Part shown: in pieces, positions 24,072-36,000 of the stretch
How the letters are laid out: every line of letters begins with the position of its first letter
Position numbering within the stretch: position 1 is the first letter of the stretch
Source: Loripinus fragilis
Taxonomy: Eukaryota > Mollusca > Bivalvia > Lucinida > Lucinidae
Direction of reading: 5' to 3'
Assembly: GCA_964019695.1 (NCBI GenBank)
Contig: OZ026515.1
Coordinates: forward strand, 140,489,549-140,553,548
Length of the DNA: 64,000 bases
The notes under the pieces: model-generated
What the model was told of the DNA's origin: nothing
The model's input: only the letters and a program-made list of their open reading frames with translations
Databases searched by the model: none
Program-made: the position numbers and the translations under genes

Positions 24072-27000
24072 ATTATGTGACAAATGAAATATGTCTTAGA
24101 TATATAAAAATTTTGGAAGTAAAAATTTTGACTATTTTCTTATCCATTAGTTAAACATTTGTTTTGAATGCTCAAAAGAACTGTCTCACTGAGACGGGTC
24201 TTTTGAGTACCCACAATATATGTTTTGGCTCATAAATAAGAAAATTAAGTTTTAATTACGCACTTTGATCGCAAGGCCTGAGTAACACAATCTCATGGAC
24301 TGGCTCAAATATATATTGCAGACAAGCAGGTGGGGGCATGGTCTTTATATTCCTCACTGTAAAGAGATGATTGCAACCATATATATAATATATAGCATGT
24401 AATATTCTAAATGACTATTTCAGCTTCGGAATAATCAAGCTCCAGTATGTAATAAGCATGCTTATCCCTTCTACCTAATACCCTTATAGCATCAATTGTA
24501 GATAGTTCAGATCTAGGTTGCATACAACAGAATGTCATGTCTCATCAGCAGGGTCCTCTCTGTTCACAGCAATAATAGTTTAAGCTCCCCTGTAAGAAGT
24601 ACAAACCGTCAGCATTAGTGTTTGCTTAGTAACTCAAAATTTGTTTCAGATATTTTCATGAAACCTGACATGATTGTAAAGTAGCATGAAACAACATGCA
24701 GAGCGTAAGATCTGTAACTCTCTTTATCACACAACGTCGCATCTGGGAGTGATGTAACGCCATGCAATAAAATCGATAAACCACTAGTGGTTTACAGATT
24801 TTCGGGAAACGTGATGACGTCCATTATAACGTTATTTAAAATAAGGGAAAATCTTGAAGTTTTCAGACCAAAAATGCAATTTTTAAGTATTTTTAATGTC
24901 ATTTGATAAATAGAATCTAACATTCGTGCTCCTGTATTATTGAACTCTTTAAACTCGTTGTGAAAAAGAGATAAATGCTTTGCAAGCCTCACATTTGATC
25001 TCTTTTCCACATCTTGTTTAATAAAAACAATAAAACATGATTACTCATGTAAGATCCTATATACATTTGACTCCAAACGCTTACAGGTATTTTCATGACA
25101 AATGTAAAAAAAACATGAGAAACACAAGGACCATACATTTGGATTGCATATTTTTGGAGTTAAAGTATTTTGGAGTTGAAAAAAGTATATTTCGTGACAT
25201 GATTATATCAGCTTTGCATCAGTAGAAAATGGCATATGAATAAATGTAGAAATACATTTCATTATTGTGTAGTTCATGAGCACATGAATGGAGCAGGTTT
25301 ATGAATAAGCTTTAATATAGAGACCTTCGTGTCTGATTATGGGCAGACTTTCTTTGCTTTGACACAGGGGTATATTGCTTTGCTTGTGAGGCTTGTTAGT
25401 GTTACTGAGAATGAAATGAGGCATATTACTTTGTTAAGCCTTTCTGTGTTTATGTTTAATATCCTACCCACAAGTTCCTACTTCCACTTCCCTGCAACTG
25501 CTTTTGAGTTATAAATATTATTCCCCATGTATTGCAACATTTATTACTCTGAGGTTTAGTTTGGTGTTTTGCTGTAAAAAGGTTTGTGGAATGTGGTCTG
25601 AGCTGCAAAGGCCTGTGCAGACTCCTCAGAGTCTTTTCGGCTCTGAACATAAAGTTGGGTGTAGTTGAATACTCAGACTGAAATTTAGACCTCTAAGCCC
25701 CCTACTGGACACGTCAGCATGGCTTTTGTGCAAGTACCAAAAGCTCTTGTGTCAGCACATATATTATTTATTTGTGACCCGTCACGCGAAAAGAGGCGAG
25801 TTGGGTGTCATATAGTGAAATTCACTTTTTCCGCTTTTTGAATAGAGAATTTATAACGAATCAAGAAATATTAACATGTTGGTGGGTTCTTGATCATTTT
25901 GGGTCTCAAAATGTCCAAAGAAGATGGGTACCGCCCGGAAGCGTCACAAATTTTCTATTGACCTTATTGTAACGTTACATGTACATAATAAAATCTAACA
26001 GATTAACACGCGTTATAAAATATTGAAAAAGGACATTACAATGAAATTGTTGTAATCAATTTTCTTTTCTCTTTTTCTATTTATATTCCTCTCATTCTTC
26101 CTCCTCTATTTCTTCTTCAAATTTCGCGCCAGATATTTTTTCTAGCCTTCAACTACACTATAGTGTCAAAACTTAGTCAACTTTTGAAAAAAAATCACTC
26201 TGAAATATTTTATGTGTTGTTTAAAAAATATTTTCCTCGTTTTTAATGCATCAAACTTGATAAAAAGGATACCGTTGGAAAGGAAATTGAAAAACGCAAT
26301 AAACAAAATTTATTCATTCGCCAAGGTCTCTTACTTCCTGAAAAAATGATAATTATAGTAAAACTGCAAAATACTGAAATACTGATTTTTCGTTGACGTA
26401 AACGGGAACGTCGCAGAGCCATGACGTAAAAGAAAATTGTGTTTTCTCAAAGATTTGTACATTTACTACATCATCAGTTGAATTTAGCAAATATTAGAAT
26501 GTGTGTATACATTGTTATGCTATTTCCACCAGCTTTCTGCTAGTATATTGTTTATTGTCGTCCGCCTTTCAGAGAAAATGATGAGCGTAGTATTAGTGGT
26601 GTGTTGTTTGTGATGCGTGGTTCTGCTCGAGTGCCATGTGTGTGTGCTCCTCGTACAGTTTAAGTGTATAGATAGGTTTGAAACTTGCCATTGCTTACAG
26701 ATCATACAGATGCGCAAGTGGTTTATATACAATATTCAGTCACATTGATTTCAGTCACTTTTTAGTCGTGACCATCGACTGCTACCTATGTCTCATTATA
26801 TTGATTGTGATTTTAATATGATTCTAAAATTTATTTTGTCACTATTTTATGTTTTGCACTTAAACACAAAAATAGTAAGTTTGAACTTGCATACTATAAG
26901 CATGTGATAAGTGTTTATAAAAAAAAACTTCACCTGTACAATTTATACTGATTGTTTGAAACAATTTTACATGTACAGTCACGGGACATAAGTTTTCGCC

Positions 27001-30000
27001 TACGTGTGACGTCGCCGTTTAAATTAGTGTAATTCCAGATTTTTTGCAAAAATTATTGTCGCAAAACTATAGAATCTTCAATCATGAAAAAATACTAAAT
27101 GAAAGCACATTGATTTACGCAATAAACATATTTATTATAGCTTCCTGGTGTCTATTGTTTTTGCATGGTAGTCATTTAAACACAAAGACAAAAGAAAATT
27201 TCATTTTTTCGGTGACGTTTACGTCAGCGTCAATGGGAATCGTGATATTTGAAAATTTACGTCCACTTTAAACGCGTTCACCTTGAGAACCAAAAGCGCA
27301 ATTATCTTAATATTAAATTGTATATTGCTATTTTCTATTTGCTTTTCATCCGTGTAAGTTTTGTAAAAATGCACCCATTAACTTCGTCAAAATATTTTTT
27401 GCAAAAATCTGGAAGTGCACTGTTTTAAACTGCGACGTCACAAGTAGCGAATAATTATGTCCTGTGACTGTACTTTAAATGTTTTTGACGCCCTGGTACA
27501 TTCATGCATTTTGTAATGCTGATTTTGTATTGCGTATATACTCAGTACACAAAGAAACGCAACCATCGTGCAATTTTGAATAGCTTGCACAATTCCTAAG
27601 ATTGGAGGGCACACGCTGAATTCTAAGACATTTTGTCACTACGGCGGCATTTTCTTTTTGCATGTACACTAAGGATATCCTAAAATAAAAAGTCACACGC
27701 TCCAATTTCTTTTGTTAACATATGATAAACAGCAAGAAAAGATGATTTGTTATTAATTTGCATATGCTTTCCGAAAGTGCTTACAATATGCCTAGTAAAT
27801 TTAAACACACACTGGGCATATAAGGATTGTCAATCCCTCTCTTTTTTTATTAACACTTAATTCTCCCCAGGAGAGGACCATCCCTCTGCATTCAAAACAA
27901 ATCATGCTTTATGGACATCGTTTTCGCAACAGTTGTGCACAACCACGTAGCAGCCGTTCAGCTGTTTGGTGTGCAGAAACTTACAAGCATGCGTACCATG
28001 GCAGCCTCTTCCTGCATTTTATTTATTTGAAGGATTGTTGTAGCTTGGCAATATGTTATGGAGTTTCTTTATGATGCTTAAAAATATATAATTAGCGTGT
28101 TCAACCCAACAAGTGCACTGTCATTCAAAACTTAACAGCCGGGAAATAGGACTTGTGGAGATGGTGTATTCCGTTGTACACTAAACTAACAAGAATGAAC
28201 TAAGGCAGCAAACACGCTTGCCCAGAATCGTGTTCCCGCCGATTAGGGCATGGTTACATGCTGGGCATGGTTACATACGATGGGTTGAATGGCGCTTCAG
28301 CACTGAGCTGCAAAACTGACCGGTTATCAGTTTGGAAGGTTCCATGTCTGTCCAGGCTAAGTATTGCGGGTCACATGTATATACATATGCGAAGCTCTTC
28401 GGGACTGTTTCACGTTCATATCAATGCTCGTAAAAGCGTCAATTAATTCCCGGCAGGTAAGCGTAAATTTACTCCGCCTAGTTTTGGGAAGGAATGTAAA
28501 CGGCAATGCCGTGAAGATGCTGCTGTAAAATTATAGCCCCGCTTCCCTTTGTCCCACAGGTGCCGTAGCTCCTAATGAAGGATGCATAGCGGTATTTTTT
28601 CTTATTTATGACGTAGGGGAATTAAACATTTTGTTTAGAAGATGCAGATACTATTGGTCTGACAATATTCTTTTGTCTACAGCAAAGAAAGTAAATAAAA
28701 AAAAAACTAAAAAGAAGCAAAAATTTAATTGGAATACCGACGCTCGGAATCGAACTTTGGGCCGTTCGCGTGAGAGTCAGGTATCATAGCCCCTACACCA
28801 TTGCAGAAATTTTAAAGAATTTGCTTATAATTATTATAAATGACATGGCCTAATCATGATTAATTTTTTCATATGTTTTTTTTTAATTTTCTTTAAGTTC
28901 CCAAAAGCCATTTTGATTTTTTCACAAAAATCTTCTCATGCTTCTGCTGTACTCATAATACACTTGACTATTCGTTAAAGAAAAACTGTAGCAAAAATCC
29001 GTTCTTACCCGATGACATCATTTGTTTGTTTTTGTTGCTTTACGTCCCATGTCAACAGCTATGGTCATTGCGGGACGGTCAGTTCACTTAACCACACTTT
29101 TTCCTGGGCAGGCTTGAGCAAGCGGTTAACCAGTAATTTGTGCACATACTTTCGCTTGTAACTGACAACAACCCTTCTTGAATAAATCAGCGGAAGGAGG
29201 AGAATGACCGTAGAAATTATTTCATGATCAATCTCCACGAAAGTATGGTACCGGGCCGGGATCGAACTCGCGACCCCTGGATCTGCAGTCAGACACGCAT
29301 CTGTTGCCAGACACGTTACCGACTGCGCTATGCGGCCCGGTACCGATGACATCATAACTACGTCATCAGATAAACTTAAATCTTGCCACGGCTTGGGAAA
29401 ACAAATAAATTTTCACTTTTCCTAAAAAAGCTTGATGTTGTGAGTAATAATTGAAATTGAAATGAAGAAGCTGGATGGCGATTACAACTATTTTAATCTA
29501 ATATCAAGGACATCGGGTTTTTTGCAGAAAATTTGTAATATGCTGAAAACTTCCATGTGAGGTTATGAAAAATCAAGAGTGGTGACATATCCTTTTTATT
29601 TCAAAAATTGACAGTCCATACACAAAACAAACTGTATGCAAAGAATTAAAAAGATTTTAATGTGGGAAGTGTTACCCGCATCTGCCCTTAAATTAGTAGG
29701 TCTAAACCATGTAAACCAGATGAGAAATAGATCTAAATCATAAACTGAACTGCGTGGACGATTCTCGACCCAACTTTCACTTACGAACAACATTCAAAAG
29801 GGACATTTAATATCGTACAAAATGTTTGACAGTCTGGCGGCAGAAAAAATCAATATGAAAAACGTGTTTGATCCGGTTTTATAATAAGTTTAACTTCTCT
29901 TTGAAACACGCGTAGTTGTGCTACTTTTGCGCAACCGCGACGTTAACTTTAAGACGTATTTTCTCGAAATGACGTCGTCCACCCAACTCGTACCTTTTTG

Positions 30001-33000
30001 CGTGAGGGGTCACATTTCAATAAAATGAACAGCTCATTTAATTTATTTAAAAGAATTTATTGATAAAAAATTATGATGGTAGCATAGTAGTTGTGAAAAT
30101 TTAATATTTTTACTATTTCTTTTTTAAGCAAATTTTAGCTTATTATGAGCAGAAAGTACATGTACCACAGTAATAGATCATGTGTACCAACAACAACATT
30201 GGGGACATGATGATGAAATGATAAGGCTTTGTTGGTGATCAAAGTATGTTCACTGTAGTGTTAAAATCCCAAATTAAAGCCAAAAGTGCTTCTACTTGTG
30301 CAAAATACAGTATAGTCACCTTAAAATTCTATATTTGGGTACACAAGAATGAACTGTGTCATAAGTAAAGGGACAATTTTACAAAGAAATTATAGGAAAA
30401 TGGCCATTACATGGTCACTTTCCTGTATTTCCATTGTAAAATTCCATGGTAAAAAAATTGGAGCCACAACATTATGTTATATAGGGACTGCGCTGTATCT
30501 CATAAATAAGTACTGAATTTTTATCAGAAGTACACACATTATAATCATGTAGTGTAAATGTTACTATTTTAAGGTACCATTTCCATTTTTCAGAGCCATT
30601 TGTTTTTACCTTTTCTTGACTTGTTGAATTTTTTCTATCCGTTTTGATACAATATAATTAGCCATGTCCATTTTGAGATGTTTCAAGTTATAAATAATTT
30701 CCAGATGAAGTTGTGTTTCTGTTTCTGAATATTGTTTAAACCTGAAATTAACAGGGTAGACTGCAACATTTCTACTGGATTAACACTGTTGGTATGCCAT
30801 GTAATGGGTTTCCAGTGAATTTTTCAGGTTTTTGTGAATGTGGAGCACAGTAGCTCAGTTGGTAGAGTGTCAGATTGGGAATTGAAAGGATGCTAGTTCA
30901 AGTTTCAACGGATTCACTGTCCTTGAGCAGGACACTTTATCCACTACTTAGTACTGGTTCAACCCAGGATGACAAGAATTCCTCCAGACATGACTGGGGA
31001 CGTAAAGCATGAACACAAACAAATTCAGATTTGGGAGCTGCTTTAAGGTTTGATGTTTATGTGAATTGTCTCAGAAATAACAGAAAAAAAAGTTTTCTGC
31101 TGCAAAAGTTGTTTGTTCCCAATATAGTGGTTAACCCTCAAAGCGCCAATCACGACTGCAACCTACGACAAATTTGCCGACACCTTTCTTGATTTTCAAG
31201 AAAAAAATAGGTATGATTTTTCATGAGAATCGTCTGCTGGTCGTCTGCCAGCAGACGATTCTCATGAAATATCATGCCTTATTTGTTATTTTTGAAAAAG
31301 CGAAAAAAATTTGAAATTGTCGTCTGCTGCAAATTATAGGTGGCGCTTTATGTGTTAAGATTATTTGCTGGAGATTGTAGTTCTAGATAAATGAGAGGAA
31401 AATGACTAAAACTTAACCAGCAACATTTGTCGTCTGCTGATAACTTTGCAAACAGTTTGGACCCAGATCAGGGCTGACACAATGTCGGTCCTGATCTGGA
31501 TCCAAACTGTTTGACACTCTGATTGTATTTCTAAAATAATTGTTTGAAAAAGTTAATTTTGAAAACAGTCAGCAGACAGCAACAAAAGCATGAAAGATTA
31601 CCCAGCATGCAAAGAATGAAAAAATAAAAAAAGGCTTGATATTGTATGTGAATCGTCTACTTGCAGACAATTCACATAAAATATGAAGCCTTCTTGTCTT
31701 TGAAAATAAAAAAAAATCACATAATTTACTGTCTGCTAATTTTGTGGTTAAGATTATTAGCTGCAGATTGTATTTTCAGATAAATGAGAGGATCACGATT
31801 TAAACATAACTTGAATGATTGATCTTTTTGTTTCTTGACCTTTAGGATTCCACTACAGCTGATAAACTAGTGAAAATAATAGCTAATGGTTTGAAGAGTA
31901 CCCACCTATCCAGTAAAGTATCCACCTTGTATGGTTCCCTGTACCTACTGGAGGCTGCTATACCTGAGGTCAACAAATTACTGGTTCCTGCATTGACAGA
32001 ATTCCTTGTTAAGCATATAGCTAATGTGAGCAGGTAATGTTGCTGAGAGATGAAATTTAAGTTTTTGAAAAATTATTTATTGTGAAATAAAACTACAGAA
32101 AAACCTGTCTTAAGCAGCCACTCAAAAATAGACAAAACAAAGGTCTTAAAGACAAATGGTAGCTTAATGAAGGTCGAAAGTATTGCAGAATGCTCTCTTG
32201 GAGCATTCTGCAATACTTTTGACCTGCATTAAGCAATAATTAATCTTGAAAACAAATTTAGGGTCTTTTTGAGAGTTGCCTTTTTTCACAGGTTTTAATG
32301 TAGTGAATGATTTCTGTATGTATAGGAGAAAGTCCAAGAAACTGTTCCTTCCAAAAAAAATAACGGACTAAAGGCCTCCGCATGCACACGCAGATCCAGA
32401 AATTTTTACAGAGGGAGTGCAACTTTGACTACGTTTTTTTTTAGTTGATGAGGGGAGAGAGGATCCGAATACCACTATAAGCGGGCCATCATCGGCCCAT
32501 CTGCGAAACGCCATTTAAATGGCATTTCCCTGGCGGGTCAATGGTGGACCAACATTTAATGCTGGCCTGGTAGCTTTGTGATTTTACAGTGGATCTGGAC
32601 CAGTATTGCTAAGAAACCCTATATTTTTGTGATTTTTCAAGGGGAGTCTGGACCCCCTGTCACCCCTGTGGATACACACATACTCAGGAAGGCTGTGTGC
32701 CATTGTTTTTCCTGATCCCCAATGGACAGTTACTAAGGCTTTCTCAAGCAAATTATATCTTACGAAATATCTGTATTTAACTGGATTATGTACCTTTCAC
32801 AAATATATAGGGATAACATAAAACAGCTGTATTGTCTGAAACCACTGACCACTGGTTTCAGAGCCTTAGCATTTGATATGTAACATCACCTAATGGTTGT
32901 TCAAATTATGATTCTGGGGCCAAATACATTCCTGCCCTAGGAGTCCTGGAATCTTGGAATATGTTGTCAGATCTGCATCACTTAACCATATATAGTATTT

Positions 33001-36000
33001 ATGGGCCTCGAAGCCAGAAAACCTGTCTTCGGTGGTTTACTAACAACACAGGCGCAGACCAACCTGCGCATCCCCACAGTCTGATCAGCGCCCTTGTTAT
33101 TCGCTTTTGGGAATTATCATATATAAACTTGCTACAGGTGAAGTTTCAATTTTCTAGCTAGTCACAGTCCCTGAGGATACTGGTTTGAAACTCGCTTTGC
33201 GGGAAACCCTGAAGACAGGTTTTCTCGCTACGAGGCCCTTATGATAATGGGCATTCATAAACATCTCCTGCAGGTACCTTTGCTTGTAATTACATCTTCT
33301 ATTTTGTGTACCAGTCCCAGAGTTCTATATTTTGCCTGTTTTAAACAATATTGTATGATTCTCTTTTATTTTCAGCCAAGGAGTGTGTAGTCAGAAGTAT
33401 ATTTTATCAATGTGGGCCACAGCCTTCTTTATTATTGAGAACTGTAGCACAGATCTGAAAGATGGAGACTTTACAACACAAATACTGCAGGTAGCACAAT
33501 TTCTTTCAAAATACCTTATTCAAACAATAACAACAGGTTTAATCCTAATTTGTCGACGAAAATATTTTTTGTGAGGTCCAGTGACTTGATGTCACCACCA
33601 CTGCAGCACCGGACTACTATGACTTGAAGCACATGCACCATATGCATTCCAGATGCGGACCACATGTCTGTTAGTTGTAAAGTATTCTAACACACCTCGC
33701 CTATAGAGTCAATGCTAAGAAAGTGTAATATATATCACAATAAGTCACAGTTAGGAAAGCGCAAGGAAAGTGCGTGCTAGATAACGTCATTTGTTACTGA
33801 TAAATGACGTCATTGATGGCATTAGACAGTCTAACATTGTTTTTACGCTTAAAAAAGGTTACAAATACACATAAACGAATGAGATGTAGTCTAAGTAGTG
33901 ACGGGAGTTCTTCAACACAATGGCTGAGAGTTTGGAAGAAGCTGAAGACTTCAAATGTGTTTTTGTCGTTTGTGTGTTAGAATCGAAATAGATCAGCCTT
34001 AGTGCGTGAATTGTTGAGTAATAATTCACTGTTTGTCGGTCAGTTGTAGGAAGATAAGTCACTCACGCTGCACGCTTGTGATTTGATCTTCTTTACAACT
34101 GACCTCCAAACAGTTAATTATTATGCAACAATTCACTGCTAGAGCTGATCTATTTCTTAAATATCAGTTCCACATATGTTCATCCTAAGGTGATACCTGC
34201 TAGTTATGTTATGTCATGAGGCCTGATAGCAGCTGCGGGGAAAAATTTACTGACGTATTTCAACTGATAAGAATGATTTTGAATTATTTTATCCATTGCA
34301 TGTCTGTAAGTCCGGTGTGACTGAGGCATACAATTCATCGAATTGCTGCAAAGTGATTTATCTAAGAATACTGATGTTGGTTCCTATCAACAAAGCCAAC
34401 TGTAAAAGTTGTTGGTTATACATTCCCTTTATTCTTCAATCTACTGAATCTACTCAAGATTAACAATTTTAAGACCAATGGTTATAATTAAAAAAAAATA
34501 TTGTTTATCTTTCTCTTAGGATCGATTTGTCTTAGCAAACAGTGCAGACCTTGATCTGGGCTTTCACTGTTTTCCAAAGTTCTCATTTAAGATAGAACAG
34601 GACAGAACAGAAATTTATTATGACGTAGACAAATATAGTCTATCATCATACAATACAAAATTTGCAAATTTGCAAGCTATCACATGAAAAAGGAAGTAAT
34701 GTCGCAGTAAACTACAGAGAATCCACCCACAAGAATTAACCCAATGTTGAGTGTACTATGTCAATACCAGCAAAGTTTGATGTTGCTACATCCCATGGTT
34801 AAGGAGAAGATGCATTTACAAGAAAATACATTATTTGACCTTGACTTTGGGGTCAACGTCACACAAAATGTTGCCCAGTACCCTCAACATCATGTGACCT
34901 ATACACCAGCAAAGTTTGATAGTGCTACATCCCACAGTTAAGGAGAAGATGCATTTACAAGAAAATACATTATTTGACCTTGACCTTGGGGTCAAGGTCA
35001 CACAAAATGTTGCCCAGTACCCTTGACATCATGTGACCTATGCACTAGCAAAGTTTAATATTGCTACATCCCACAGTTAAGGAGAAGATGCATTTACAAG
35101 AAAATACATTATTTGACTTTGACCTTTGGGTGAAGGTCACACGAGCGAAATGTTGCCCAGTGCCCTGTTCATCATGTGACCTATGCACCTACAGAGCTTA
35201 AATTTACTACCTCAAAAGCATTATGAGGTGAAGCATTTACAAGAAAATTCAATATTTGACCTTGACCTTGGAGTCTAGGTCACATGAAATGTTGCCTAGT
35301 ACCCTCTACATCATATGACCTATCCAGCTACAAAGTTGAAGTTGCTACGTCTAATCGTTTAGGAGGAGATACATTTACAAGAAATAACATTATTTGATCT
35401 TTGACCTTGACATTGGGGTCAAGGAAATGTTGCCCAATACCCTCTACATCATGTGACCTATTCAGCTACAAAGTTTGAATTTACTATGTCAAAAGGTTTA
35501 GGTGGGGATGCATTTACAAGAAAATTCAATATTTGACCTTTTATCTTGGGTCAAGGTCACACGAAATGTTGCCCAGTACCCTCTACATCATGTGACCTAT
35601 TCCGCTACAAAGTTTGAAGTTGCTATGTCTAACCAGTTAGGAGGAGATACATTTACAAGAAAATACATTATTTGACCTTTGACCTTGACATTGAGTTCAA
35701 GGTCACACAAATGTTGCCCAGTACCCTTTACATCATGTGACCTATTCAAATACAAAGTTTGAAGTTGCTACCTCTAATGGTTTAGGAGGAGATACATTTA
35801 CAAGAAACGTGACGGATGCAGGAACGGACCGACTGACACAATATTAATATACCCTTTTTTTCTAAAGAAAAAAGTGGGTATAAAAACAAACAAACAGGGC
35901 AATATTCTCATATTTCAGCTAGCAGTTGCTATGGCCTCAAGTAGTGAGGACAGTGTATCTTCAGTTGTATACGTTACAGTACTTAAAGGTCTAGAGAGAT

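Larger units (their letters stand above)
25774..30012. mobile_element. 4.2-kb TIR element without a transposase, carrying nested insertions
   Basis: Terminal inverted repeats of 34 bp agree at 29 positions: left GTGACCCGTCACGCGAAAAG, with GCGAGTTGGGTG inside; right, on the other strand, GTGACCCCTCACGCAAAAAG with ACGAGTTGGGTG inside. ATTT flanks both ends. No frame of useful length is present. Nested within it are a Tc1-type MITE (26976-27470), a tRNA-Glu-like relic (28730-28808) and a complete SINE (29022-29342). It fills about half of the intron between exons 8 and 9. Confidence 0.72.
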
